In this document: piece after piece, positions 24,480 through 32,620 of the stretch
Numbering within the stretch: position 1 is the stretch's first letter
Layout: the number at the start of each line of letters is the position of its first letter
DNA from: Streptomyces genisteinicus
GTDB lineage: Bacteria > Actinomycetota > Actinomycetes > Streptomycetales > Streptomycetaceae
Assembly: GCF_014489615.1 (NCBI RefSeq)
Contig: NZ_CP060825.1
Location: 4,288,501-4,352,500, forward strand
Reading direction: 5' to 3'
Length of the DNA: 64,000 nucleotides
Notes under the pieces: model-generated
What the model saw: the letters and a program-made list of their open reading frames with translations, nothing else
What the model was told of the DNA's origin: nothing
Database searches by the model: none
Position numbers and translations under genes: made by a program

Positions 24480-24935
24480 ATGGCGGAGCAGAACCCGCTG
24501 AAGGTCCACAACCTCCGTCCCGCCCCGGGCGCCAAGACCGCCAAGACCCGTGTGGGTCGTGGTGAGGCGTCGAAGGGTAAGACGGCCGGTCGTGGCACCA
24601 AGGGCACCAAGGCCCGTTACCAGGTTCCGGAGCGCTTCGAGGGTGGGCAGATGCCCCTCCACATGCGCCTCCCGAAGCTCAAGGGCTTCAAGAACCCGTT
24701 CCGCACCGAGTACCAGGTCGTGAACCTGGACAAGCTCGCGGCCCTGTACCCGCAGGGTGGCGAGGTCACCGTTGCCGACCTGGTCGACAAGGGTGCCGTG
24801 CGCAAGAACCACCTCGTCAAGGTCCTTGGCCAGGGCGAGATCTCCGTGGCGCTGCAGGTGACGGTGGACGCCGTCTCCGGCTCCGCCAAGGAGAAGATTG
24901 CCGCCGCCGGCGGCACCGTCACCGAGCTCGTCTGA
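24480..24935 (+). CDS. rplO: 50S ribosomal protein L15
   Basis: L15 is a late-assembly protein of the large subunit. It is 151 residues with the loop-rich basic N-terminal half (GRGEASKGKTAGRGTKGTKA) and FEGGQMPLHMRLPK. A terminator-like hairpin at 24962-24995 separates it from secY. Confidence 0.98.
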   Translation: MAEQNPLKVHNLRPAPGAKTAKTRVGRGEASKGKTAGRGTKGTKARYQVPERFEGGQMPLHMRLPKLKGFKNPFRTEYQVVNLDKLAALYPQGGEVTVADLVDKGAVRKNHLVKVLGQGEISVALQVTVDAVSGSAKEKIAAAGGTVTELV

Positions 24936-24961
24936 GACGACTCGATGGCCTGAACATCCAG

Positions 24962-24995
24962 CCGGGGATGCCTCTCAAAAGGGGCATCCCCGGTT
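24962..24995 (+). terminator. Terminator or attenuator after rplO
   Basis: CCGGGGATGCC (24962-24972) pairs perfectly with 24983-24993 around a 10-nt loop, followed by TT. A weak promoter candidate, TTCCTA-18 nt-TAAGGT (25001-25030), lies just downstream and could restart transcription for secY. Confidence 0.7.
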
Positions 24996-25158
24996 GGTCG
25001 TTCCTAGGGAGGCAGGGTCGCCGGTAAGGTGGCGTCCACTGTTAACTTCAGCCCGGTGTGCCTCATGGGGCCCGCCGAGCGGTTTGGCCCCTTTCGTATT
25101 CGTCGATCCTCAATACCGTCACCTCTGACGCAGTAGCGCGGGGGTCGCAGGAGGCACC

Positions 25159-26478
25159 GTGCTCACCGCGTTCGCCCGGGCGTTCAAGACGCCCGACCTG
25201 CGCAAGAAGCTGCTCTTTACCCTTGCCATCATCGTTCTGTACCGCCTCGGGTCGCACATCCCGGTTCCGGGCGTCGACTACCAGAACGTACAGATCTGTG
25301 TGGATGCAGCCTCGAAGGGCAACAACAGCCTCTTCGGGCTGGTGAACATGTTCAGTGGCGGCGCGCTGCTGCAGATCACCATCTTCGCGCTCGGCATCAT
25401 GCCGTACATCACGGCGAGCATCATCCTCCAGCTGCTGACGGTGGTCATCCCGCGGCTGGAAGCGCTCAAGAAGGAGGGGCAGTCCGGCACCGCGAAGATC
25501 ACGCAGTACACGCGTTATCTGACGGTCGCCCTCGCCGTCCTCCAGGGCACCGGCCTCGTCGCGACCGCCCGCAGCGGTGCGCTCTTCAGCGGCTGCCGGG
25601 TCGCCAACGAGATCGTCCCGGACCAGTCGATCTTCACCACCGTCGTGATGGTCGTCACCATGACCGCCGGCACCGCCGCCACCATGTGGCTCGGTGAGCT
25701 CATCACCGACCGCGGCATCGGCAACGGCATGTCGATCCTGATGTTCATCTCGATCGCCGCCGGCTTCCCGGGCGCCCTGTGGGCCATCAAGGAGAGCGGC
25801 AAGCTCGCCCAGGGCTGGATCGAGTTCGGCACCGTCATCCTCATCGGCTTCGTGATGGTCGGCCTCGTCGTCTTCGTCGAGCAGGCCCAGCGCCGCATCC
25901 CCGTGCAGTACGCGAAGCGCATGATCGGCCGCAGGTCGTACGGCGGTACGTCCACGTACATCCCGCTCAAGGTGAACCAGGCAGGTGTGATTCCTGTCAT
26001 CTTCGCCTCGTCGCTGCTCTACATCCCGGCGCTCGTCGCGCAGTTCTCCAGCGGCACCTCCGGCTGGAAGACCTGGATCGAAGCCCACTTCGTGAAGGGT
26101 GACCACCCCTACTACATCGCTACGTACTTCCTGTTGATCGTGTTCTTCGCCTTCTTCTACGTGGCGATCTCGTTCAACCCCGAGGAAGTCGCGGACAACA
26201 TGAAGAAGTATGGTGGCTTCATCCCGGGTATCCGGGCCGGTCGTCCTACTGCCGAGTATCTGAGCTACGTGCTCAACAGGATCACTTGGCCGGGCTCGCT
26301 GTATCTGGGTCTGATTGCTCTTGTCCCGACGATGGCGTTGGCAGGCTTCGGCGGCGCGAACCAGAACTTCCCGTTCGGCGGGACGAGCATCCTCATCATC
26401 GTGGGTGTGGGTCTGGAGACCGTGAAGCAGATCGAGAGCCAGCTCCAGCAGCGTAATTACGAAGGGTTCCTCCGCTGA
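25159..26478 (+). CDS. secY: Protein translocase subunit SecY
   Basis: SecY is the channel of the Sec translocon in the cytoplasmic membrane. It is 439 residues from GTG 25159 behind GGAGG. I can follow about ten hydrophobic helices, with conserved FALGIMPYITASIILQLL in the second and GIGNGMSILMF later. The length is normal. The TGA overlaps the adk ATG by one base, so the pair is translationally coupled, as in other actinobacteria. Confidence 0.98.
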   Translation: MLTAFARAFKTPDLRKKLLFTLAIIVLYRLGSHIPVPGVDYQNVQICVDAASKGNNSLFGLVNMFSGGALLQITIFALGIMPYITASIILQLLTVVIPRLEALKKEGQSGTAKITQYTRYLTVALAVLQGTGLVATARSGALFSGCRVANEIVPDQSIFTTVVMVVTMTAGTAATMWLGELITDRGIGNGMSILMFISIAAGFPGALWAIKESGKLAQGWIEFGTVILIGFVMVGLVVFVEQAQRRIPVQYAKRMIGRRSYGGTSTYIPLKVNQAGVIPVIFASSLLYIPALVAQFSSGTSGWKTWIEAHFVKGDHPYYIATYFLLIVFFAFFYVAISFNPEEVADNMKKYGGFIPGIRAGRPTAEYLSYVLNRITWPGSLYLGLIALVPTMALAGFGGANQNFPFGGTSILIIVGVGLETVKQIESQLQQRNYEGFLR

Positions 26479-27137
26479 TGCGAATCGTCCTCGTCGGACC
26501 GCCCGGTGCCGGGAAGGGAACGCAGGCTGCCTTCCTGGCGAAGAACCTGTCCATCCCGCACATCTCCACGGGCGACCTCTTCCGCGCCAACATCTCCCAG
26601 GGCACGGAGCTGGGCAAGCAGGCGAAGGCGTACATGGACGCCGGCAACCTGGTTCCCGACGAGGTCACCATCGGCATGGCCAAGGACCGCATGTCGCAGC
26701 CGGACGCCGTGAACGGCTTCCTGCTCGACGGCTTCCCGCGGAACGTGGGCCAGGCCGAGGCGCTGGACGGCATGCTCAAGGGCGAGGGCGTCGCACTCGA
26801 CGCGGTGCTCGACCTGGAGGTCCCCGAGGACGAGGTGGTCAAGCGGATCGCCGGCCGCCGCGTCTGCCGCAACAACAGTGCGCACGTCTTCCACGTCGCG
26901 TACACGCCTCCGAAGACCGAGGGCGTCTGCGACGAGTGCGGCGGCGAGCTGTACCAGCGCGACGACGACTCCGAGGGGACCGTGCGCAAGCGGCTGGAGG
27001 TCTACCACACGCAGACCGAGCCGATCATCGACTACTACCGGGCCCAGGGCCTGGTGGTCACGATCTCCGCGCTGGGCAAGGTGGGCGACGTGACCGCCCG
27101 CGCCATGGAGGCTCTGGAGGGCGACAAGGCCGCCTAG
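26478..27137 (+). CDS. adk: Adenylate kinase
   Basis: The enzyme converts ATP plus AMP to two ADP. The 219-residue protein has the P-loop GPPGAGKGTQ at residues 7-16, the AMP-binding FLLDGFPRN and the LID region. The LID has a CDEC pair, but its other half reads CRNN, so it is not a complete four-cysteine zinc site. It is coupled to secY and followed by a strong hairpin. Confidence 0.98.
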   Translation: MRIVLVGPPGAGKGTQAAFLAKNLSIPHISTGDLFRANISQGTELGKQAKAYMDAGNLVPDEVTIGMAKDRMSQPDAVNGFLLDGFPRNVGQAEALDGMLKGEGVALDAVLDLEVPEDEVVKRIAGRRVCRNNSAHVFHVAYTPPKTEGVCDECGGELYQRDDDSEGTVRKRLEVYHTQTEPIIDYYRAQGLVVTISALGKVGDVTARAMEALEGDKAA

Positions 27138-27165
27138 GCCCGCCTCACCCCGCACGACCCGAGAC

Positions 27166-27198
27166 AAGGCCGCGGTGTCCCCAGGACGCCGCGGCCTT
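27166..27198 (+). terminator. Hairpin between adk and map
   Basis: A 15-bp stem (27166-27180 with 27184-27198) with one G-U pair and a 3-nt loop, followed by AT. It can terminate secY-adk transcripts, which would leave map with its own promoter or with read-through. Confidence 0.75.
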
Positions 27199-27257
27199 AT
27201 CGTTGACACGCCCCGTTTTCCCCGAGACCGTCCCCCACCGGAAAGGCGCCCGTCGCA

Positions 27258-28094
27258 ATGGTGCAGATCAAGACCCCCGAGCAGATCGCGAAGATGCGCG
27301 AGGCGGGACTGGTCGTCGCCGCCATCCACGCGGCGACCCGTGTGGCCGCCGTCCCCGGAGCCACCACCCGCGACCTGGACGAGGTGGCCCGCAAGGTCAT
27401 CGCCGAGCACGGCGCCAAGTCCAACTTCCTCGGCTACGGCGGCTTCCCCGCCACCATCTGCACCTCGGTGAACGAGGTCGTGGTGCACGGCATCCCCGAC
27501 GAGAAGACCGTCCTGAAGGACGGCGACATCATCTCGGTCGACTGCGGCGCGATCGTGGACGGCTGGCACGGCGACGCCGCCTACACGGCCTTCGTGGGCA
27601 CCGGTCACGCTCCGGAGCTGATCGAACTCTCCCGGGTCACCGAGGAGTCGATGTGGGCCGGCATCGCGGCCATGAAGAACGGCAACCGCCTCGTCGACGT
27701 CTCGCGCGCGATCGAGACCTACATCCGGCGCCAGCCGCGTCCGGCGACCGGGAAGTACGGGATCATCGAGGACTACGGCGGCCACGGCATCGGCACCGAG
27801 ATGCACATGGACCCGCACCTGCTGAACTACGTCTCCCGGGGGCGCGGCCGCGGCCCGAAGCTGGTGCCGGGCTTCTGCCTGGCGATCGAGCCGATGGTGT
27901 CGCTGGGCACCCCGGAGACCGAGGTCCTCGCCGACGACTGGACGGTCATCACCACCGACGGCACCTGGTCCTCGCACTGGGAGCACTCGGTCGCCCTCAC
28001 CGAGGAGGGCCCGCTGGTGCTCACGGCCCCCGACGGCGGCCGGGCGAAGCTGGCGGAGCTGGGTGTCACGGCGGCTCCGGATCCGCTGGCCTGA
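27258..28094 (+). CDS. map: Methionine aminopeptidase, type I
   Basis: The enzyme removes N-terminal methionine from nascent proteins. It is 278 residues with the pita-bread fold signatures: VDCGAIVDGWHGDAAYT (two metal aspartates), GHGIGTEMH (metal histidine) and AIEPMV (glutamate). There is no N-terminal zinc-finger extension. It follows adk by 120 bases, across a hairpin. Confidence 0.97.
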   Translation: MVQIKTPEQIAKMREAGLVVAAIHAATRVAAVPGATTRDLDEVARKVIAEHGAKSNFLGYGGFPATICTSVNEVVVHGIPDEKTVLKDGDIISVDCGAIVDGWHGDAAYTAFVGTGHAPELIELSRVTEESMWAGIAAMKNGNRLVDVSRAIETYIRRQPRPATGKYGIIEDYGGHGIGTEMHMDPHLLNYVSRGRGRGPKLVPGFCLAIEPMVSLGTPETEVLADDWTVITTDGTWSSHWEHSVALTEEGPLVLTAPDGGRAKLAELGVTAAPDPLA

Positions 28095-28135
28095 GCAGTG
28101 ATTGACGATCTGCGCCGGTGGGCAGACTTGACGGA

Positions 28136-28165
28136 TTCGTCTTTTCGGCACCCCTGACGTAGACT
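28136..28165 (+). promoter_or_regulatory. Candidate infA promoter
   Basis: TAGACT at 28160-28165 is a good -10; TTCGTC at 28136-28141 is an acceptable -35 with 18-nt spacing. The leader to infA would be about 75 nt. Confidence 0.45.
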
Positions 28166-28244
28166 GATGCGTCGGCTCTCGTGCATCCGTGTGTCCGCAC
28201 CCGGTTCGAGAGTCGATCAAGGTAGCCGATTCGAAGGGCGAAGC

Positions 28245-28466
28245 GTGGCCAAGAAGCAAGGTGCCATCGAGATCGAGGGCACCGTGATCGAGTCCCTCCC
28301 GAACGCCATGTTCAAGGTGGAGCTCCAGAACGGTCACAAGGTCCTCGCGCACATCTCCGGCAAGATGCGTATGCACTACATCCGTATCCTTCCGGACGAC
28401 CGGGTCGTGGTGGAGCTCTCTCCCTACGACCTGACGCGTGGGCGGATCGTCTACCGCTACAAGTAG
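28245..28466 (+). CDS. infA: Translation initiation factor IF-1
   Basis: IF-1 is an S1/OB-fold factor that binds the 30S A site. The GTG at 28245 behind GAAGGG gives 73 residues (MAKKQGAIEIEGTVIESLPN) ending in the family's LTRGRIVYRYK. rpmJ follows 58 bases later across a short CACCCC hairpin. Confidence 0.97.
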   Translation: MAKKQGAIEIEGTVIESLPNAMFKVELQNGHKVLAHISGKMRMHYIRILPDDRVVVELSPYDLTRGRIVYRYK

Positions 28467-28524
28467 ATCTTGTCGCACCCCCGTTCGCGGGGTGTCGGCA
28501 CTGACCCGGAGAACCTCACATCCC

Positions 28525-28638
28525 ATGAAGGTCAAGCCGAGCGTCAAGAAGATCTGCGACAAGTGCAAGGTGATCCGCCGTCACGGCCGGGTCATGGTCA
28601 TCTGCGACAACCTGCGCCACAAGCAGCGCCAGGGCTGA
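28525..28638 (+). CDS. rpmJ: 50S ribosomal protein L36
   Basis: This is the smallest ribosomal protein, 37 residues (MKVKPSVKKICDKCKVIRRH). Cys11, Cys14, Cys27 and His32 form the zinc-ribbon set, so this is the zinc-requiring form. It sits between infA and rpsM, as is usual, and is followed by a structured 190-nt gap. Confidence 0.96.
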   Translation: MKVKPSVKKICDKCKVIRRHGRVMVICDNLRHKQRQG

Positions 28639-28695
28639 CGCACGACCACCTGCACTCGCAGTTCTTCGCGCGACGCACGTAAAAACACGTACATA

Positions 28696-28798
28696 CGCAG
28701 GGTCCGCCTGGCTTCGGCCGGCGACACCCCCGGTGGAGGCCGGGGACCTGGACGTACCACCCCGCTCGCGGGGTCGGCGGCCACGGAACGACCCTGCG
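28696..28798 (+). promoter_or_regulatory. Structured leader before rpsM, candidate alpha-operon regulatory RNA
   Basis: CGCAGGGTC (28696-28704) pairs perfectly with GACCCTGCG (28790-28798), closing a region with at least three inner hairpins: one with a UUCG loop, one CCCCGG/CCGGGG and one CCCCG/CGGGG. It ends 30 nt before the rpsM start, across the ribosome binding site area. The fold is read by eye. Confidence 0.45.
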
Positions 28799-28828
28799 GA
28801 AGACCTCCGACTATCACAGGAGCCATGA

Positions 28829-29209
28829 ATGGCACGCCTTGAAGGCGTTGACCTTCCGCGCGACAAGCGCATCGAGGTCGCCCTCACCTACGTTTTCGGC
28901 ATCGGGCGCACCCGGTCCCAGGAGACCCTCGCCGCCACCGGTGTCGACCCGAACGTCCGCGTTCGTGACCTCCCGGAAGAGGACCTGGTCAAGATCCGCG
29001 AGTACGTGGACGTCAACTTCCAGACCGAAGGTGACCTCCGCCGCGACATCCAGGCCAACATCCGCCGCAAGGTCGAGATCGGCTGCTACCAGGGTCTGCG
29101 TCACCGCCGCGGCCTGCCGGTCCACGGTCAGCGCACCAGCACGAACGCGCGTACCCGCAAGGGCCCGCGTCGCGCCATCGCCGGCAAGAAGAAGCCGGGC
29201 AAGAAGTAG
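28829..29209 (+). CDS. rpsM: 30S ribosomal protein S13
   Basis: S13 forms the head bridge to the 50S subunit. It is 126 residues with MARLEGVDLPRDKRIEVALT and RGLPVHGQRTSTNARTRKG. The ATG at 28829 gives the family N-terminus, although another ATG lies 4 bases upstream out of frame. It starts the alpha part of the cluster. Confidence 0.98.
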   Translation: MARLEGVDLPRDKRIEVALTYVFGIGRTRSQETLAATGVDPNVRVRDLPEEDLVKIREYVDVNFQTEGDLRRDIQANIRRKVEIGCYQGLRHRRGLPVHGQRTSTNARTRKGPRRAIAGKKKPGKK

Positions 29210-29273
29210 TCCTCAGCGGACGCTCATCAGCGGTCTTCGCTGTAGGACCGACCACCTCCCGTAGGAGTAAGAG

Positions 29274-29678
29274 ATGCCCCCCAAGGGACGTCAGGGCGCT
29301 GCCAAGAAGGTGCGCCGCAAGGAAAAGAAGAACGTCGCTCACGGCCACGCGCACATCAAGAGCACGTTCAACAACACGATCGTCTCGATCACGGACCCCT
29401 CGGGCAACGTGATCTCCTGGGCCTCCGCCGGCCACGTCGGCTTCAAGGGCTCGCGCAAGTCCACCCCCTTCGCCGCGCAGATGGCCGCCGAGTCGGCCGC
29501 CCGCCGCGCGCAGGAGCACGGCATGCGCAAGGTCGACGTCTTCGTCAAGGGTCCCGGCTCCGGCCGCGAGACCGCGATCCGCTCCCTCCAGGCCACCGGC
29601 CTCGAGGTCGGCTCGATCCAGGACGTCACCCCCACCCCGCACAACGGCTGCCGTCCGCCGAAGCGCCGCCGCGTCTGA
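29274..29678 (+). CDS. rpsK: 30S ribosomal protein S11
   Basis: S11 lines the mRNA exit region. It is 134 residues with FNNTIVSITDPSGNVISWAS and the C-terminus TPTPHNGCRPPKRRRV. In many bacteria rpsD follows; here rpoA follows instead, as in Streptomyces. Confidence 0.98.
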   Translation: MPPKGRQGAAKKVRRKEKKNVAHGHAHIKSTFNNTIVSITDPSGNVISWASAGHVGFKGSRKSTPFAAQMAAESAARRAQEHGMRKVDVFVKGPGSGRETAIRSLQATGLEVGSIQDVTPTPHNGCRPPKRRRV

Positions 29679-29687
29679 CGCACGGCC

Positions 29688-29755
29688 TTCTGCGGCCCCG
29701 GCCGCAGGACCAGGGTGTTTCCGGGCGGTACGTCCCTTTCGGGGCGTGCCGCCCG
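29688..29755 (+). terminator. Hairpins between rpsK and rpoA
   Basis: A TGCGGC/GCCGCA stem is followed by a larger stem, GGGCGGTACG with CGTGCCGCCC (one G-U pair) plus inner TCCC/GGGG. It may act as an attenuator, since rpoA continues in the same direction. Confidence 0.5.
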
Positions 29756-29812
29756 TACCCTGTATCAGAGGACGTCAAATAGCGGGCGTCCACGACTGAA
29801 GGAATCATCACC

Positions 29813-30835
29813 ATGCTGATCGCTCAGCGTCCCTCGCTGACCGAAGAGGTCGTCGACGAGTACCGTTCGCGGTTCGTCATCGAGCCCCTGGAGCCGGGCT
29901 TCGGCTACACGCTCGGCAACTCCCTGCGCCGTACCCTCCTCTCCTCGATCCCGGGTGCGGCCGTCACGTCCATCCGCATCGACGGTGTCCTGCACGAGTT
30001 CACCACCGTGCCGGGCGTCAAGGAGGACGTCACCGACCTCATCCTCAACATCAAGCAGCTGGTCGTCTCCTCGGAGCACGACGAGCCGGTCGTGATGTAC
30101 CTGCGCAAGCAGGGCCCCGGCCTGGTCACCGCCGCGGACATCGCCCCGCCGGCCGGTGTCGAGGTCCACAACCCCGACCTGGTCCTCGCCACGCTGAACG
30201 GCAAGGGCAAGCTGGAGATGGAGCTGACCGTCGAGCGCGGTCGCGGCTACGTCTCCGCCGTGCAGAACAAGCAGGTCGGCCAGGAGATCGGCCGCATCCC
30301 GGTCGACTCCATCTACTCGCCGGTCCTCAAGGTCACCTACAAGGTCGAGGCGACCCGAGTCGAGCAGCGGACCGACTTCGACAAGCTGATCGTCGACGTC
30401 GAGACCAAGCAGGCCATGCGCCCGCGCGACGCCATGGCGTCCGCCGGCAAGACCCTGGTCGAGCTGTTCGGCCTGGCCCGCGAGCTCAACATCGACGCCG
30501 AGGGCATCGACATGGGCCCGTCCCCGACGGACGCCGCCCTCGCCGCCGACCTGGCGCTGCCGATCGAGGAGCTCGAGCTCACCGTCCGGTCGTACAACTG
30601 CCTCAAGCGCGAGGGCATCCACTCCGTGGGTGAGCTCGTGGCGCGTTCCGAGGCCGACCTGCTCGACATCCGCAACTTCGGTGCGAAGTCGATCGACGAG
30701 GTCAAGGCGAAGCTGGCCGGCATGGGCCTGGCCCTGAAGGACAGCCCGCCCGGATTCGACCCGACCGCCGCCGCCGACGCCTTCGGCGCCGACGACGACG
30801 CGGACGCGGGCTTCGTCGAGACCGAGCAGTACTGA
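29813..30835 (+). CDS. rpoA: DNA-directed RNA polymerase subunit alpha
   Basis: Alpha nucleates polymerase assembly and contacts activators and UP elements. It is 340 residues. The N-terminal domain (about 1-230) has EPLEPGFGYTLGNSLRRTLL; the C-terminal domain (about 250-315) has LTVRSYNCLKREGIHSVGEL. An acidic tail rich in Asp and Ala ends the protein. rplQ follows 175 bases later. Confidence 0.98.
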   Translation: MLIAQRPSLTEEVVDEYRSRFVIEPLEPGFGYTLGNSLRRTLLSSIPGAAVTSIRIDGVLHEFTTVPGVKEDVTDLILNIKQLVVSSEHDEPVVMYLRKQGPGLVTAADIAPPAGVEVHNPDLVLATLNGKGKLEMELTVERGRGYVSAVQNKQVGQEIGRIPVDSIYSPVLKVTYKVEATRVEQRTDFDKLIVDVETKQAMRPRDAMASAGKTLVELFGLARELNIDAEGIDMGPSPTDAALAADLALPIEELELTVRSYNCLKREGIHSVGELVARSEADLLDIRNFGAKSIDEVKAKLAGMGLALKDSPPGFDPTAAADAFGADDDADAGFVETEQY

Positions 30836-31010
30836 GACCCGGGCCTCACGGCCCGTACCGCCGCAGCCTCCCACCGCGCCCGCGCGGTGGCCGAGCGAGC
30901 GGCACCGCCCCGCGCCCCCTCGGGGGCGCGGGTCTCCGACAGGTAACCGCCTGCTCGGATACTGACACCGGTACCTCGTACGGCCGGTGCAGACACCAAG
31001 GAGAAACACC

Positions 31011-31514
31011 ATGCCGCGTCCCACCAAGGGAGCCCGTTTCGGTGGCAGCGCCGCTCACGAGAAGCTTCTTCTCGCGAACCTGGCGAAGTCGCTGTTCGAG
31101 CACGGCCGCATCACCACGACCGAGGCCAAGGCCCGCCGCCTGCGTCCGGTCGCCGAGCGCCTGATCACCAAGGCGAAGAAGGGCGACATCCACAACCGTC
31201 GCCTGGTGCTGCAGACGATCACGGACAAGGGCATCGTGCACACGCTCTTCACCGAGATCGCTCCGCGCTACGCCGAGCGTCCGGGCGGCTACACCCGCAT
31301 CACGAAGATCGGCAACCGTCGTGGCGACAACGCCCCGATGGCCGTGATCGAGCTGGTCGAGGGTGAGATCGCGAAGAAGGCGACCGTCGCCGAGGCCGAG
31401 GCCGCCACCAAGCGCGCCGTCAAGGAGTCCGAGGCCAAGGCCGAGGAGTCCAAGGCCGAGGACACCAAGGACGAGGCCGCCGAGGCCCCGGCCGAGGAGT
31501 CCAAGGACGCCTGA
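31011..31514 (+). CDS. rplQ: 50S ribosomal protein L17
   Basis: L17 is a large-subunit protein near the exit tunnel. The ATG at 31011 behind AAGGAG gives MPRPTKGARFGGSAAHEKLL and 167 residues. Residues 1-115 are the conserved core. The last 50 residues repeat Glu, Lys and Ala (SEAKAEESKAEDTK), a low-complexity actinobacterial tail. It is followed by a terminator. Confidence 0.97.
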   Translation: MPRPTKGARFGGSAAHEKLLLANLAKSLFEHGRITTTEAKARRLRPVAERLITKAKKGDIHNRRLVLQTITDKGIVHTLFTEIAPRYAERPGGYTRITKIGNRRGDNAPMAVIELVEGEIAKKATVAEAEAATKRAVKESEAKAEESKAEDTKDEAAEAPAEESKDA

Positions 31515-31536
31515 GCCTGATCCCAGGTTCGTCGAG

Positions 31537-31569
31537 CGGGCCCGTCCCCCTGGTGGGGGCGGGCCCGTT
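31537..31569 (+). terminator. rplQ terminator
   Basis: CGGGCCCGTCCCCC (31537-31550) pairs with 31555-31567 around TGGT, with one bulged T, followed by TT. It closes the ribosomal protein cluster. Confidence 0.8.
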
Positions 31570-31650
31570 CCGCATGGTGGGGGCGGGCGCGTCACCCGTG
31601 GTGAAGGCGGGCTCGATACCCGTGATGGGGGCGGGCGCGTTCCGCGTGAG
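31548..31650 (+). repeat. Degenerate tandem repeat between rplQ and truA
   Basis: Four imperfect copies of a roughly 25-nt unit built on GGTGGGGGCGGGCGCGT run from the right arm of the terminator to just before truA. Confidence 0.55.
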
Positions 31651-31666
31651 TTGAGAGGATGGTCGC

Positions 31667-32527
31667 GTGAGCGACGAGGTGAGGCCCGGGCACGTCCGGG
31701 TGCGGCTGGATCTTTCGTACGACGGCAAGGACTTCTCCGGCTGGGCCAAGCAGGCCCAGGGGCAGCGGACCGTGCAGGGCGAGATCGAGGACGCCCTGCG
31801 GACGGTGACCCGTTCCGCCACCACGTACGAGCTGACGGTCGCCGGCCGCACGGACGCCGGGGTGCACGCACGGGGGCAGGTGGCCCACGTCGACCTGCCC
31901 GGCGAGGTGTGGGCCGAGCACCGGGAGAAGCTGCTCAAGCGGCTGGCCGGCCGGCTCGCCCGGGACGTGCGCATCTGGAGCGCCGAGGAGGCGCCCGAGG
32001 GGTTCAACGCCCGTTTCTCGGCGATCTGGCGGCGGTACGCGTACCGGGTGACCGATGCGCCCGGCGGCGTCGATCCGCTGCTGCGGGGCCATGTCCTGTG
32101 GCACGACTGGCCGTTGGACGTGGACGCGATGAACGCGGCCGCCGAGCGGCTGGTGGGGGAGCACGACTTCGCCGCGTACTGCAAGAAGCGTGAGGGCGCC
32201 ACCACCATCCGCACGCTCCAGCGGCTGTCCTGGGAGCGGGACGCCTCGGGCGTCCTGACCGCCACGGTGCAGGCGGACGCCTTCTGCCACAACATGGTGC
32301 GCTCCCTCGTCGGGGCGATGCTGTTCGTCGGCGACGGGCACCGCCCGGTCGGCTGGCCGGCCGAGGTGCTGGCGGCCGGCGTCCGGGACTCGGCGGTGCA
32401 CGTGGTCCGTCCGCACGGTCTGACCCTGGAGGAAGTCGCCTACCCCGCCGACGAGTTGCTCGCCGCGCGGAACAAGGAGGCGCGCAACAAGCGCTCACTG
32501 CCCGGTACTTCGGCGGCCTGCTGCTGA
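31667..32527 (+). CDS. truA: tRNA pseudouridine(38-40) synthase
   Basis: The enzyme converts uridines 38-40 in the anticodon arm. It is 286 residues with the catalytic aspartate Asp63 in AGRTDAGVHA and FCHNMVRSLVGAML. The GTG at 31667 lies 6 nt after GAGGAT with no ribosome binding site, suggesting a leaderless mRNA. Its place after rplQ is normal for Streptomyces. Confidence 0.97.
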   Translation: MSDEVRPGHVRVRLDLSYDGKDFSGWAKQAQGQRTVQGEIEDALRTVTRSATTYELTVAGRTDAGVHARGQVAHVDLPGEVWAEHREKLLKRLAGRLARDVRIWSAEEAPEGFNARFSAIWRRYAYRVTDAPGGVDPLLRGHVLWHDWPLDVDAMNAAAERLVGEHDFAAYCKKREGATTIRTLQRLSWERDASGVLTATVQADAFCHNMVRSLVGAMLFVGDGHRPVGWPAEVLAAGVRDSAVHVVRPHGLTLEEVAYPADELLAARNKEARNKRSLPGTSAACC

Positions 32528-32620
32528 AGCCCGAGGGCAACCATGCGCCCGCTGAACGGTCTTGGCACAGGGGCGGAGGGTTCCGTCCGGGTACCGGCGG
32601 CACGGGCGAGGGGCGGGGTC

